A stretch of 64,000 nucleotides of DNA from an uncultured Dokdonia sp. (GCF_947492815.1 NZ_CANLOB010000010.1:1-64000); one strand, 5' to 3'. Positions 46,890 through 56,040 are shown, counted from the stretch's first letter. Program-made: numbers and translations. The notes: a model not told the origin generated them from the letters alone.

Positions 46890-47738
46890 TTGAAAAATCA
46901 TATTCTCTTTATTGTATTTTGTTTCTTGACCCTCACTACTTATGGCCAGAGGCAATCATTAACTTCACAGGAACAAGACAGCCTAAATATATGGCAACTT
47001 GCTAAATACGATGCAACTTCTGTTGGAGGAGGCCTACTTCATGCATATAGCCGTCCTTTACATTGGGATGGTGATGATTGGGCTACTTTTGGATTTGTTG
47101 CTGGAGGAACTGCGTTATTATATTTTGTAGATGATGAAACTAGTGAGTTTTTCAGGAATCAAGAAGACAGTTCTCCTACTGTTTTAAAAGAATTTGGTGA
47201 ACGTTTTGGGAGCCCGCAAGTAACATATGGTATTACTGGTTCCGTCTATTTATTTGGGTTGTTTACAAAAAACGAACCCGTAAGAGAGACCGGCGTATTA
47301 CTTATTTCATCTGCAACCGCTGTAGGACTTATTCAAACTGTATTAAAAACCACCGTAGGGAGATCCAGACCTCAAAATAATGAAGGCAAATTTTCTTTTA
47401 AACCTTTTAGTGGTGAATCTGGTTTTAGATCCTTTCCTTCTGGACATACCATATTATCATTTACAACGGCCTATGCCATTGCAAAACAATTTGATAATCC
47501 ATGGGTAAAAGCAGGTATTTATACCGTAGGAATGATTTCCCCCATATCACGTATTGTAAATGGTGCGCATTGGCTTACGGATGTTGCCTTGAGTATGGCC
47601 ATAAGTATCGCAACTGTAGATGCTATAGATAATTACTTAAATGGAAAAAAACGATACCCTGGAGATCGTCACAACAAAGGAATTACTTGGAATATCAACT
47701 TCGGTATAGGAAGTATGGGAATTGTAGGTAGGTTTTAA
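46890..47738 (+). CDS. PAP2-family phosphatase
   Basis: The three acid-phosphatase motifs are present: KTTVGRSRP, SFPSGHTILS and RIVNGAHWLTDV. Several membrane helices in the C-terminal half place it in the envelope, where such enzymes dephosphorylate undecaprenyl pyrophosphate or phospholipids. No ATG opens the frame; I use TTG 46890, which gives a normal signal peptide (MKNHILFIVFCFLTLTTYGQ). The alternative TTG at 46848 adds 14 polar residues before it. Confidence 0.85.
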   Translation: MKNHILFIVFCFLTLTTYGQRQSLTSQEQDSLNIWQLAKYDATSVGGGLLHAYSRPLHWDGDDWATFGFVAGGTALLYFVDDETSEFFRNQEDSSPTVLKEFGERFGSPQVTYGITGSVYLFGLFTKNEPVRETGVLLISSATAVGLIQTVLKTTVGRSRPQNNEGKFSFKPFSGESGFRSFPSGHTILSFTTAYAIAKQFDNPWVKAGIYTVGMISPISRIVNGAHWLTDVALSMAISIATVDAIDNYLNGKKRYPGDRHNKGITWNINFGIGSMGIVGRF

Positions 47739-47750
47739 AAAAGAAAAGCT

Positions 47751-48104
47751 ATGCCTTTTGAATTTTTCATAGAATGGCTATACCCACTACCCCTAAGGCA
47801 TAAAAAAATGTTTGGTATAGATGCATTTTATATAGATGAACGTATTGTATTTGCATTGTGTCAAAATAAAAAATACCAAGAAGATTATGGTATTTGGATT
47901 GCTACTAAAAAAGAACATCATCAAAAATTAAAACAACAACTTAAAAGTGTTAGACCTATCATATCTATAGGTATTAAAACATGGCTGGTCCTACCCGAAG
48001 ATCATGATGCTTTTGAAGAAGATGTAAACACCCTAGTATCACTTTTAAAATCTGGAAGCCCTCTTGTAGGTAACATTCCTAAACCTAAAAAAAGAAAACC
48101 CTAG
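47751..48104 (+). CDS. Hypothetical protein, TfoX N-terminal-like
   Basis: A 117-residue soluble protein. RHKKMFGIDAFYIDERIVFAL resembles the start of TfoX_N domains (K-x-MFG-x-x-x-y-x-x-g-x-x-fA), followed by an internal repeat-free body and a basic tail (PKPKKRKP). The assignment is tentative. Its stop codon lies inside a terminator stem. Confidence 0.6.
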   Translation: MPFEFFIEWLYPLPLRHKKMFGIDAFYIDERIVFALCQNKKYQEDYGIWIATKKEHHQKLKQQLKSVRPIISIGIKTWLVLPEDHDAFEEDVNTLVSLLKSGSPLVGNIPKPKKRKP

Positions 48105-48123
48105 AAATAACTTCCTAGGGTTT
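48096..48123 (+). terminator. Terminator overlapping the stop codon of the TfoX-like gene
   Basis: AAACCCTAG pairs with the sequence CTAGGGTTT (nine bp) around the TAG stop at 48102-48104. The T-tail is short (TTTCCC). Confidence 0.6.
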
Positions 48124-48624
48124 CCCAGCATCAAATTGGGGGAAAGACATATTAAGAGCAATATGCTTTGTAGACTCTTATATATTTAACTTAACCATTT
48201 ACTAGAAAGTCTACATACTATCATATACGTTCAGATGTAATTTTTGGATGTTATCTTCTCATATTTTTTCTTTTTCATACAAAAAAACAGCCGTTTTTAA
48301 CTCAAATAGGAAATATTGACATTCACTTAGGAACATATGGCAACTCATTAGCTGTAAGACTATCGGTAAACCCTAGACCAAGTCATCAAACAAAACAACA
48401 ATGGCAAAACAACATATATCCGTATTAAACCTTATAGAGGTTTTCAGAAAAGGGAAAGCAAAATTCATAGAATCAATAAATCCAAAAATGTATTGTTCAC
48501 AAAAACATTTACACGATTACTACTGTGACCAAGAGGCTTCCCTCTAAATAATAAAAATCACGTACGCTGAGTACACCCACTATAAATTCAAAACAAAACA
48601 TCAAACAAATAAAAAATAGAAATT
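48124..48624. other. Intergenic region before the AhpD-like gene
   Basis: Five hundred bases with no large gene. It holds a possible 48-codon gene (48401-48547, listed separately) and a TTGAC-like stretch near 48318. The regulatory region of the AhpD-like/cupredoxin pair should be here. I saw no repeat of the palindrome family. Confidence 0.4.
48401..48547 (+). CDS. Possible small protein or leader peptide (48 residues)
   Basis: ATG 48401 opens MAKQHISVLNLIEVFRKGK and runs to TAA 48545, with basic and aromatic residues and a Cys pair late in the chain (MYCSQKHLHDYYCD). It is 77 bases upstream of the AhpD-like gene. Protein-like composition is the only support. Confidence 0.35.
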   Translation: MAKQHISVLNLIEVFRKGKAKFIESINPKMYCSQKHLHDYYCDQEASL

Positions 48625-49173
48625 ATGAGCACATTCAATGTTCCAACAAAAGATCAAGTAAACGATACAAACAAAGCTATATTTGACAAACTAGAAGGAA
48701 TGCTAGGATTTGTACCTAACTTATATGCAACCTATGCACATTCTGACAACGCATTATCAAACTATTTAACATTTGCAAATGCTCCTACTTCGCTTAAAGC
48801 GAAAGAAAAAGAAGTAGTAAACCTTGCTGTAAGTGAAGTAAATGCTTGTAACTATTGTCTTTCTGCTCACACTGCTATAGGAAAAATGAATGGTTTTACA
48901 GAGGATCAAATTCTAGAATTAAGAGCTGGAAATGCTTCTTTTGATGCTAAGCTTGATGCACTTGCAAAACTTGCAAAAAACATTACAGAAAATAGAGGTC
49001 GTGCAGAAGAAACTCTAGTAGACAACTTCTTAAATGCAGGATGGACTAATGAAAACTTAATAGACACCATCGTATTAGTAGGAGAAAAAACAATTTCAAA
49101 CTATATCCATAACACAACTCAAGTGCCTATTGATTTTCCAGTAGCACAACCATTAAACAGCGTAGTAGCTTAA
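48625..49173 (+). CDS. AhpD-like carboxymuconolactone decarboxylase-family protein
   Basis: The peroxidase-type motif E71-x3-C75-x2-C78-x3-H82 (EVNACNYCLSAHT) is complete, as in AhpD alkylhydroperoxidases. The protein is cytoplasmic (no signal), 182 residues, and should reduce peroxides through its Cys pair with help from a thiol system. It is followed 38 bases later by an exported cupredoxin-like gene, perhaps on one transcript. Confidence 0.9.
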   Translation: MSTFNVPTKDQVNDTNKAIFDKLEGMLGFVPNLYATYAHSDNALSNYLTFANAPTSLKAKEKEVVNLAVSEVNACNYCLSAHTAIGKMNGFTEDQILELRAGNASFDAKLDALAKLAKNITENRGRAEETLVDNFLNAGWTNENLIDTIVLVGEKTISNYIHNTTQVPIDFPVAQPLNSVVA

Positions 49174-49211
49174 TTCAAACTCAAATAAATAACACACTTA
49201 AAATTAAAAAA

Positions 49212-49601
49212 ATGAAAAAAGTAATTGCATTATTCGTATTAGTATTCACAGTATCATTTGCAGCACAAGCACAAGACAAAATGATGAAAGACGCTCCAAA
49301 GAAAATAACATTAGAGCAAACTAAAGGTGAATTCACTCAAAAACAAATTACAGTATCTGCAGGAACGTATGTTTTTGAAATCGATAATAACAATGTAGGA
49401 CATAAAGTAGGATTTGTATTAGTACAAAAAGGAAAAGATGTTTCTAATCCTGAAAACCATATCAAAACTGCTTATGTAACAGCTGCTGTAGAAAATAACA
49501 CTACTGGGCGTTCTAACCCAACAACATTAGCAAAAGGAGAATATGTATACTTCTGTCCGCTTAACCCAACTTCGACAGATAATACACTTATCGTAAAGTA
49601 A
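49212..49601 (+). CDS. Exported cupredoxin-like protein
   Basis: A signal peptide ends at AAQAQ (residue 21). The mature domain has the cupredoxin plan: an early His (VGHKVGF) and the late Cys-Pro (YFCPLNP). The usual second His and Met of a type 1 copper site are not visible after the Cys (CPLNPTSTDNT), so copper binding may be altered or absent. A strong terminator follows. Co-occurrence with an AhpD-like peroxidase suggests an oxidative-stress role. Confidence 0.8.
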   Translation: MKKVIALFVLVFTVSFAAQAQDKMMKDAPKKITLEQTKGEFTQKQITVSAGTYVFEIDNNNVGHKVGFVLVQKGKDVSNPENHIKTAYVTAAVENNTTGRSNPTTLAKGEYVYFCPLNPTSTDNTLIVK

Positions 49602-49627
49602 CAACACATATTGCTACTATACACTCT

Positions 49628-49657
49628 AAAAAGACCGCCTGTTTGGGCGGTCTTTTT
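49628..49657 (+). terminator. Terminator after the cupredoxin-like gene
   Basis: A perfect 12-bp stem (AAAAAGACCGCC with GGCGGTCTTTTT, six-base loop) with its own T-run; the clearest terminator in the window. Confidence 0.95.
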
Positions 49658-49716
49658 GTATATACACACTACATATTTATGATAGTTTCAGTACTTTTGA
49701 CAGAAAGTAACAAACT

Positions 49717-50427
49717 ATGAAAACCATCTATTTAATTGCCTGTCTAACCTTTATATTTACTAGTTGTAAAAATGAAGCTTCACAAGAAAAAGAGGCTGAA
49801 CTATCTAAAACAACTGTAGGCATTGAAACAGAAAAGAAAGAACTTACCGAGGCAGACAAAATTGCCATTGCAAGTGGGTTTGGAAATTGGGATGCTGTTT
49901 CTCAAATAGATTTTACATTTAATGTAAATCGTCAAGGTCAAAACGTAGCCAAACGTTCTTGGTCATGGAAACCTAAAACTGATGATGTTACCATGACACT
50001 TGGAGATCAAGTAATCTCATACAACAGAGCTTCTTTAGACAGTATTCCTCCAGGTACTGATGAAGGATTTATTAATGATAAATTTTGGTTATTAGCACCC
50101 TATCAATTGGTTTGGGACGAAGGGACAAACATCAGCGTTCAGGATACCGCTACAGCACCTATCTCTCAAAAGAAAACTAAAAAATTAACCATTGTATATG
50201 GTAATGAAGGTGGTTACACTCCTGGTGATGCTTATGACTTTTATTACGATGCCGATGATTACATTATAGATGAGTGGGTTTTTAGAAAAAGTAATGCTCC
50301 AGAGCCTTTTATGATGACTACATTTTCTGACTATCAAAGATTTGGAGGTCTCCATATTTCAAAATCACATACCGACAAACAAGGAGACTTAAAAATATAC
50401 TTTACAGATATAAAAGTGGTGAAATAA
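49717..50427 (+). CDS. Hypothetical lipoprotein
   Basis: Lipobox TSCKN with Cys at residue 17. The mature protein has several W/Y-rich strands (KRSWSWKPKTDDVTM; LLAPYQLVWDEG; DAYDFYYDADDYIIDEWVF) in an arrangement resembling the DUF6503-type outer-membrane-lipoprotein-like domains; this match is from memory and uncertain. Monocistronic in appearance, in the same orientation as the next gene 44 bases later. Confidence 0.7.
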   Translation: MKTIYLIACLTFIFTSCKNEASQEKEAELSKTTVGIETEKKELTEADKIAIASGFGNWDAVSQIDFTFNVNRQGQNVAKRSWSWKPKTDDVTMTLGDQVISYNRASLDSIPPGTDEGFINDKFWLLAPYQLVWDEGTNISVQDTATAPISQKKTKKLTIVYGNEGGYTPGDAYDFYYDADDYIIDEWVFRKSNAPEPFMMTTFSDYQRFGGLHISKSHTDKQGDLKIYFTDIKVVK

Positions 50428-50471
50428 TTATCTCTTACTACTAATTATAAATTTATTATAAAGCTAACGAT

Positions 50472-51362
50472 ATGATAAAACTATTCACAGTTATTTTATT
50501 TTTTATCGTTACAGGATCATTTGCCCAAAATGATAACATATTTGATAGGCTTCAAGCAATTAATAGCGATGATGCAACCTTTTATAATATAGACGGATAC
50601 ACGATTACAAGTCAAACATTTAATTATTCGTTTACTGAAAAAAATCTTAAGAAGGTATACCGAAAGTATTCTGTAAAAAGCAAAGAGGTAAAAGTTAAAG
50701 ACGAGCAATTATCTTACAATAACTACTACATTAACAATCAAGACCGTATCACGGACAGTATCGTTCAAAACAACGCCATTTATTTTGTAGAAGATCAAGA
50801 AAAGCGCATCACAATTATTCAATTTAGTGCTATTAACAAGAGCGACAAAAAATTTGAACGTGCCATCATAAAACCTATCATTGAGTATAAAATTCCAAAA
50901 GAAAATTTTGCATCAATTTCTATTGATAGTATCAATTTTGCAGGCAGAAAAATTAAAATAGAGTCATCTTGTGGATGGACAAATATAAATACTATTCAAT
51001 GCCCTTATAATGGAGAAATGAATTGGTCTATTCATAAAGAGTTGGAAGATGCAAAGAATACTATTGGGCAACAATTTACAATAACAAAATCAAAGAAAAG
51101 TACAAAAGTACTATCAGAAGAAATAGTTGACATCGTATTTGAAGGAGCTAATACTAAAGCAAAAAAAGTAGTGTATGATTTAACTGGAGTAACATCACTC
51201 TTAGCGAGTATGTCTGGAGGAAAAACATTAACTACGTATTATGTAGCTACAGAAGTAAGAGGCAACTACATCAGTTGCGTGTTAAGTTTTTGGAATAACG
51301 ACAACATAACAAAAAATGGACTTCCTTCTCTTTTAGAAAAAGTAATGGAGTTAAAAAAATAA
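50472..51362 (+). CDS. Exported hypothetical protein
   Basis: A signal peptide (to SFAQ, residue 19) precedes about 277 residues with no motif that I can name. Alternating hydrophobic patterns and a pair of Cys residues (SSCGWTNINTIQCPY) suggest a disulfide-bonded beta-rich domain. It is convergent with the RidA gene. Confidence 0.65.
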   Translation: MIKLFTVILFFIVTGSFAQNDNIFDRLQAINSDDATFYNIDGYTITSQTFNYSFTEKNLKKVYRKYSVKSKEVKVKDEQLSYNNYYINNQDRITDSIVQNNAIYFVEDQEKRITIIQFSAINKSDKKFERAIIKPIIEYKIPKENFASISIDSINFAGRKIKIESSCGWTNINTIQCPYNGEMNWSIHKELEDAKNTIGQQFTITKSKKSTKVLSEEIVDIVFEGANTKAKKVVYDLTGVTSLLASMSGGKTLTTYYVATEVRGNYISCVLSFWNNDNITKNGLPSLLEKVMELKK

Positions 51363-51391
51363 CTCCATTTGTTTTACTAGAAATAACAAAA

Positions 51392-51886
51392 TCAACGTTT
51401 TACAGCAATCACTTCAATTTCAATCTTTGCCCCGGCAGCTAGTGCTTCTGCAGCAAATGTAGTACGCGCAGGTTTTTGAGGTAAGTATGTTTTATAAATA
51501 GCATTGAATGCAGCAAAGTCTCCGATATCATCTAGTACAACAAGAGACTTTACCACATGACTCATATCCATTCCGTGCTGTGCTAATACCGCTTTAATGT
51601 TTTCTAATGTTTGTTTGGTCTCTGCTTCGATTCCGCCTTCTACTAATGTTCTCGTACTTTGATCCATTCCTATTTGCCCAGATAAAAAATACAGATCCCC
51701 TACTTGTACAGCATCAGAAAATGGTGCATTTGCCTTTTTAGGTTCATGAGATGCGTGATAGGTGACTGTTGTTTGGGCTTTAGAAGTTGTTTTTTCATCG
51801 TCGGTTGCTACAGAAGTAGTCACTTTTGTTTCGCATGAAAAAAAGAAAACTGTAAGTAAAAGTGTAGATAAAAGGTTCGTTTTCAT
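51392..51886 (-). CDS. RidA-family protein with lipoprotein signal
   Basis: The C-terminal 120 residues are a RidA/YjgF domain: FLSGQIGMD, TKQTLENIKAVL, and the signature with the catalytic arginine PARTTFAAEAL...AKIEIEVIAV. RidA proteins hydrolyse reactive enamines and imines. Unusually for the classical cytoplasmic form, it begins with a lipobox (FSCE, Cys at residue 18) and a 30-residue linker, placing it in the periplasm. Exported RidA homologs are known in Bacteroidota. Confidence 0.85.
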   Translation of the reverse strand: MKTNLLSTLLLTVFFFSCETKVTTSVATDDEKTTSKAQTTVTYHASHEPKKANAPFSDAVQVGDLYFLSGQIGMDQSTRTLVEGGIEAETKQTLENIKAVLAQHGMDMSHVVKSLVVLDDIGDFAAFNAIYKTYLPQKPARTTFAAEALAAGAKIEIEVIAVKR

Positions 51887-51955
51887 AGATACATTGTTTT
51901 TGATGAGATAAATGTAACAGATAATTATCGCTTTTTTAAGGGATTGTTTATTTTT

Positions 51956-51976
51956 ATGCTTTCGCGAAAGCGTATA
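51956..51976. repeat. Dispersed palindrome between divergent genes
   Basis: ATGCTTTCGCGAAAGCGTATA, with a perfect GCTTTCGCGAAAGC core, lies between the start codons of the divergent RidA and HerA-like genes. This copy cannot be a terminator for either gene. Confidence 0.85.
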
Positions 51977-52022
51977 CGTGCAAACACCTAATACAACACA
52001 TACGCTTTACAACCAATATATT

Positions 52023-53567
52023 ATGGATACTAAACAAGAATTTTTTGATTTTATAAATGCCGGTAATACGTTTAAAGGTGACTTTATTACGATGGGAGCA
52101 GCAATGCTAGAAGGAGAAACTATCACAAATGCGCATGTAAAAGTACCGTTAAAAACACTAAATCGCCACGGATTAATTGCTGGCGCCACAGGAACTGGAA
52201 AAACAAAAACACTACAAGTACTTGCAGAAAATCTATCTGATCAGGGTATCCCAGTGTTAATGATGGATATGAAAGGTGATCTTTCTGGTATTGCAAAAGC
52301 AAGTCCAGGACATCCTAAAATAGATGAACGTCACAAAAAGATTGGTGTCCCTTTTGAAGCTAAAGATTTTCCAGTAGAAATCCTGACACTTTCAGAACAA
52401 GATGGTGTACGCTTAAGAGCTACAGTAAGTGAATTTGGTCCTGTATTATTTTCTCGTATCATAGATGCTACAGTCGCACAAGCAGGAATTGTTTCTATTC
52501 TATTTAAATATAGTGATGATAATAAATTGCCTTTGCTAGACCTGAAAGATTTTAAAAAGATATTACAATATGCTACAAATGAAGGAAAGAAAGAAATAGA
52601 AACAGACTACGGACGTATTTCTCCTGCGTCATCCGGATCTATACTTCGTAAAATTGTAGAATTAGAACAACAAGGCGCAGATATTTTCTTTGGAGAAAAG
52701 TCATTTGACACAGAAGACTTAACTCGTATTACAAATGATGGGCGTGGCATCATTAATATTGTACGTCTTACAGATATACAAGATCGCCCAGGCTTATTCT
52801 CTACTTTTATGTTGAGTTTACTTGCTGAGATTTATTCTACATTTCCAGAACAAGGAGATAGCGATCGTCCAGAATTAGTGATCTTTTTAGATGAAGCGCA
52901 TCTTATATTTAAAGAAGCTTCTAAAGCATTGCACAATCAAATAGAAAGTATTGTAAAGTTAATACGTTCTAAAGGAGTTGGGTTATACTTTGTAACTCAG
53001 AACCCTACAGATATTCCAGAAGGAGTCTTAAGTCAGTTGGGATTAAAAGTGCAACATGCCTTACGTGCGTTTACAGCTAAAGATCGTAAAGCTATAAAAC
53101 TAACTGCCGAAAATTATCCTGACTCTCCTTATTACGATACTAAAACAGTATTAACTTCTTTAGGAATAGGAGAAGCACTTGTTTCTGCTCTAGATGAAAA
53201 AGGACGCCCTACACCACTTGCTGCCACTATGCTGAGAGCACCAATGTCGCGTATGGATATTCTAACACCACAAGAACTTGATGCTATTAATAAAGATTCA
53301 AAGCTTGTAAAAAAGTACAGCGAATCTGTAGATAGAGATAGTGCTTATGAACTACTAAATAAAAAAATAGAAAAGGCTAACGAAGAAGAAGCAAAGACCA
53401 AAGCAAAAGAAGAACGTGAAAAAGCTTCGAGATCTAGTTCATCTAGCAGAAGAAGTTCTTCTAGAAAACCTGCACAAAGTGCTACATCAAAAGCAATTAT
53501 TAAAGTTCTTACAAGTGCTACAGTGATACGTGGTGTATTTGGAATTTTAGGAAAAATGCTTAAATAA
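52023..53567 (+). CDS. HerA-like ATPase (DUF853/YjgR type)
   Basis: A FtsK/HerA-superfamily ATPase. Walker A is GATGTGKT at residues 54-61, Walker B is LVIFLDEAHLIF; VTQNPTDIPEGV and RAFTAKDRKAIK are conserved in the DUF853 group. I use ATG 52023 (MDTKQEFFDF) because the upstream GTG at 51978 runs into the palindrome. The C-terminus has a Lys/Glu helix and a Ser/Arg tract (SRSSSSSRRSSSRK), likely disordered. Its role, perhaps DNA or protein translocation, is not established. Confidence 0.9.
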   Translation: MDTKQEFFDFINAGNTFKGDFITMGAAMLEGETITNAHVKVPLKTLNRHGLIAGATGTGKTKTLQVLAENLSDQGIPVLMMDMKGDLSGIAKASPGHPKIDERHKKIGVPFEAKDFPVEILTLSEQDGVRLRATVSEFGPVLFSRIIDATVAQAGIVSILFKYSDDNKLPLLDLKDFKKILQYATNEGKKEIETDYGRISPASSGSILRKIVELEQQGADIFFGEKSFDTEDLTRITNDGRGIINIVRLTDIQDRPGLFSTFMLSLLAEIYSTFPEQGDSDRPELVIFLDEAHLIFKEASKALHNQIESIVKLIRSKGVGLYFVTQNPTDIPEGVLSQLGLKVQHALRAFTAKDRKAIKLTAENYPDSPYYDTKTVLTSLGIGEALVSALDEKGRPTPLAATMLRAPMSRMDILTPQELDAINKDSKLVKKYSESVDRDSAYELLNKKIEKANEEEAKTKAKEEREKASRSSSSSRRSSSRKPAQSATSKAIIKVLTSATVIRGVFGILGKMLK

Positions 53568-53592
53568 TTATATAAAAAACATACCCTTACTC

Positions 53593-54126
53593 ATGAATCG
53601 TATTTATACCGTATTACTTATACTCATAGTTTGTCTCACCTCTTGTACCGCTGAAGACACTACTTTCTCTGTCACTAATGAAGCTGTAGGCCCTGTAACA
53701 AAAATTACAAAAACAAGCGATTTAGAAGCTTTATTTAAAGGACCAAATGATAGCCTTGTAAAAACAGATTCAGATAATTATGTGCTTTTTGAAAAAGGAG
53801 GGAATAAATTAATGAAACTCTCTGCAAAAAAAGAGGATAAAGAAATCATTGATCACATCCAGTTTTTTGATAATCGTTACACAACTGAAAATGGCATCTC
53901 ATTAAAAAGTACTTTTAAAGATATTCAGACATCATATACTGTTAAAAAAATCAGTAATATGATAGATTTCATTATCGTCTCTGTAGAAGAGAGTGAAGTC
54001 TATTTTATTATAGATAAAAAACATTTATCATCAGAAGTACGTTTTAGTACAGCGAGTAGATTAGAGCCTATTCAAGTACCAGGAGAAGCACCTATCAAAC
54101 ACTTTATGTTTGCTTGGCCTTTGTAA
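53593..54126 (+). CDS. Hypothetical lipoprotein
   Basis: Lipobox LTSC with Cys at residue 18 and a 160-residue mature part without recognised motif. Strand-like repeats (FEKGGNKLMKLSAKK; VSVEESEVYFIIDKKH) suggest beta structure. It is followed by the cupin gene after 41 bases, on the same strand. Confidence 0.65.
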   Translation: MNRIYTVLLILIVCLTSCTAEDTTFSVTNEAVGPVTKITKTSDLEALFKGPNDSLVKTDSDNYVLFEKGGNKLMKLSAKKEDKEIIDHIQFFDNRYTTENGISLKSTFKDIQTSYTVKKISNMIDFIIVSVEESEVYFIIDKKHLSSEVRFSTASRLEPIQVPGEAPIKHFMFAWPL

Positions 54127-54167
54127 TAGACTTCGATTTTTTATAGAATCAATTTATATACTGCCAG

Positions 54168-54533
54168 ATGAAAAAATCATATCACATACAAAATACACCC
54201 TTTGTAGTACCTACTACAGATGGAAAAGTTATTGAAGAACATTGGGGACGTGCTACTGATGGCAATTCAGAAATTAGTATTGCACATATGATCGCTCCTT
54301 CTGGATGGAGTGAACCTTTTCAAACACCAGAATTTGATGAATATACCTATATCATTAAAGGGAAGAAACAGTTTATTATTGATGGAGAAACAGTCATATT
54401 AGAAGCTGGACAATCTATCAAAATCAATAAAAACACAAGAATCCAATACAGTAATCCTTTTGATGAAGCTTGCGAATATATTGCTATTTGCACCCCTGCT
54501 TTTTCACCAGATACTGTTCATAGAGAAGCATAG
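54168..54533 (+). CDS. Cupin-domain protein
   Basis: A single small cupin barrel of 121 residues: FDEYTYIIKGKKQFIIDGE is the first conserved cupin motif (with E/Y in place of the usual His pair) and GQSIKINKNTRIQYSNP the second. The metal site is not obvious, so it may be a binding rather than catalytic protein. It is followed two bases later by a hydrolase gene and then a VOC gene, apparently one operon. Confidence 0.8.
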   Translation: MKKSYHIQNTPFVVPTTDGKVIEEHWGRATDGNSEISIAHMIAPSGWSEPFQTPEFDEYTYIIKGKKQFIIDGETVILEAGQSIKINKNTRIQYSNPFDEACEYIAICTPAFSPDTVHREA

Positions 54534-54535
54534 GT

Positions 54536-55375
54536 TTGAAAAAGATCCTTATTAAATTATTACCTAAGATTATAGGCACTCAAATTAATGCCATGTCTTT
54601 ATGGTCCAAAAAAGCTGCTGCTCGAAAAGCTTTTTTAGTTTTTTGCACACCAAGAGGAGGCCGTATTAAAGAGGACCAAAAGGAATTTTTAAATGCTGCC
54701 AAAGATGTGCAATTAAAAATCAATGAGACCGTAACTGTTCAAACCTACAAATGGAAAGGTACGGGCCCTACTGTTTTATTAATACATGGATGGGAGAGTA
54801 ATGCTCATAGATGGTGGCGACTTATAGAAGTATTACAACAACACAAGTATAACATTATTAGTTTTGATGCACCTGCGCATGGAAACTCTACAGGTAACAT
54901 TTTAAATGTTCCTTTATATACAGAAAGCCTAGAAATAGTAACAAATCATTATACCCCTGAATTCCATATTGGACATTCTGTTGGAGCATTAACAACCATT
55001 TTTCATTATTATAAACATCAACCAAAACATATTAAAAAATTAGTAAGTTTAGGTGCTCCTTCAGAGCTTTCTGAAATCATGAAAGACTACCAGAAAATCT
55101 TGAGTATGAACAATGCTGTTATGAGAGGTATAGATAGTCTCGTACAACAACGCTTTGGTTTTTCTATAGATGAATTTTCTGGGTATAATTTTGCACAATC
55201 CATAGATATTCCTGGACTTATTATACATGATGTGCATGATAAAATTACTCCCGTAGAAGCTTCTAGAGGGATTCACAAAAACTGGAAAGACAGTACTTAT
55301 ATAGAAACTTCAGGTCTTGGGCATTCTTTATATCAAGATGAAGTTAGAAATCATATTATTGAATTTATAAACTGA
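54536..55375 (+). CDS. Alpha/beta hydrolase
   Basis: The oxyanion HGW ([13 protein letters not shown]) and nucleophile elbow GHSVGA (S148) are clear; Asp in [11 protein letters not shown] and His in GLGHSLYQ complete the triad. The 279-residue length is usual. It starts with TTG, two bases after the cupin stop, which implies coupled translation. The substrate is unknown; related genes next to cupins and VOC proteins often act on small esters. Confidence 0.9.
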   Translation: MKKILIKLLPKIIGTQINAMSLWSKKAAARKAFLVFCTPRGGRIKEDQKEFLNAAKDVQLKINETVTVQTYKWKGTGPTVLLIHGWESNAHRWWRLIEVLQQHKYNIISFDAPAHGNSTGNILNVPLYTESLEIVTNHYTPEFHIGHSVGALTTIFHYYKHQPKHIKKLVSLGAPSELSEIMKDYQKILSMNNAVMRGIDSLVQQRFGFSIDEFSGYNFAQSIDIPGLIIHDVHDKITPVEASRGIHKNWKDSTYIETSGLGHSLYQDEVRNHIIEFIN

Positions 55376-55380
55376 ACCTC

Positions 55381-55803
55381 ATGAGTAATTTAAGACCTTT
55401 TCATTTAGCAATCCCTGTAGATCATGTAGAAAAAGCTAGAATTTTTTATAGAGATATTTTACAACTTGAAGAAGGAAGGAGTAGTGATCATTGGGTTGAT
55501 TTTAATTTCTTCGGTCATCAACTTGTGATTCATTATAAAGAAAAAAATATAACAGAAGAAAATCATCATAATGAAGTAGATGGGAAAGCAGTACCCGTAC
55601 CTCATTTTGGAGTTGTTCTTGAATGGAATGATTTTCACGCTTTCGCGAAAGCGATAACACCCCACGTCAATTTTGTGATCGAACCTTACATCCGATTTGA
55701 AGGATTAGTGGGAGAGCAAGCGACTATGTTTTTTTATGATCCTTGCGGAAATGCATTAGAATTTAAAGCCTTTAAAGACGATAGTCAACTATTTGCTAAA
55801 TAA
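55381..55803 (+). CDS. VOC-family (glyoxalase-like) protein
   Basis: A vicinal-oxygen-chelate protein of 140 residues made of paired beta-alpha-beta-beta-beta units: [20 protein letters not shown] first, and [20 protein letters not shown] then [15 protein letters not shown] second. H, H and E metal ligands (H8, H80 region, E131 region) are plausible. It follows the hydrolase gene after five bases. Its activity could be dioxygenase, lyase or resistance-type. A palindrome copy is read HAFAKAIT. Confidence 0.88.
   Translation: MSNLRPFHLAIPVDHVEKARIFYRDILQLEEGRSSDHWVDFNFFGHQLVIHYKEKNITEENHHNEVDGKAVPVPHFGVVLEWNDFHAFAKAITPHVNFVIEPYIRFEGLVGEQATMFFYDPCGNALEFKAFKDDSQLFAK
55638..55653. repeat. Dispersed palindrome inside the VOC gene
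   Basis: Perfect CGCTTTCGCGAAAGCG, read H-A-F-A-K-A-I in a helix; the same peptide context occurs at 29295 in an unrelated protein. Confidence 0.85.
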
Positions 55804-55831
55804 TCATTTACTTACAAACTGACGCTCTTTT

Positions 55832-56002
55832 TTAATATCCACTATCATAACCATCGGCAGTTCCGTCAGAAGCGCCATCTACGCTGCCGTCTCCCAAACC
55901 ATTAATAACATTTTCTGCCGTTCCCTTATTTCCTCCTATAATTTTTATTAATTCTCTTTGTGATAATTGGTAAGCATCACTTTGTGGTCTATTCTTTTTC
56001 AT
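55832..56002 (-). CDS. Double-glycine leader peptide gene (bacteriocin- or signal-like)
   Basis: On the minus strand ATG 56002 opens a 56-residue frame. The first 24 residues (MKKNRPQSDAYQLSQREL, then IKIIGG) form a classic double-glycine leader: a charged start, conserved L-S-x-x-E-L-x-x-I-x-GG, as in bacteriocin and pheromone precursors. The 32-residue core is Gly/Asp-rich with a repeating DG rhythm (DGSVDGASDGTADG) and ends DSGY. Such peptides are cut after GG and exported by peptidase-containing ABC transporters; none is in this window. The gene is below the usual size cut-off and lies alone in a 320-bp gap, downstream of the terminator of the giant surface-protein gene. Leader match is firm; function is inference. 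Confidence 0.72.
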   Translation of the reverse strand: MKKNRPQSDAYQLSQRELIKIIGGNKGTAENVINGLGDGSVDGASDGTADGYDSGY

Positions 56003-56040
56003 TTAATACAGGTAAATTAATCAATTCTAATATACATATA

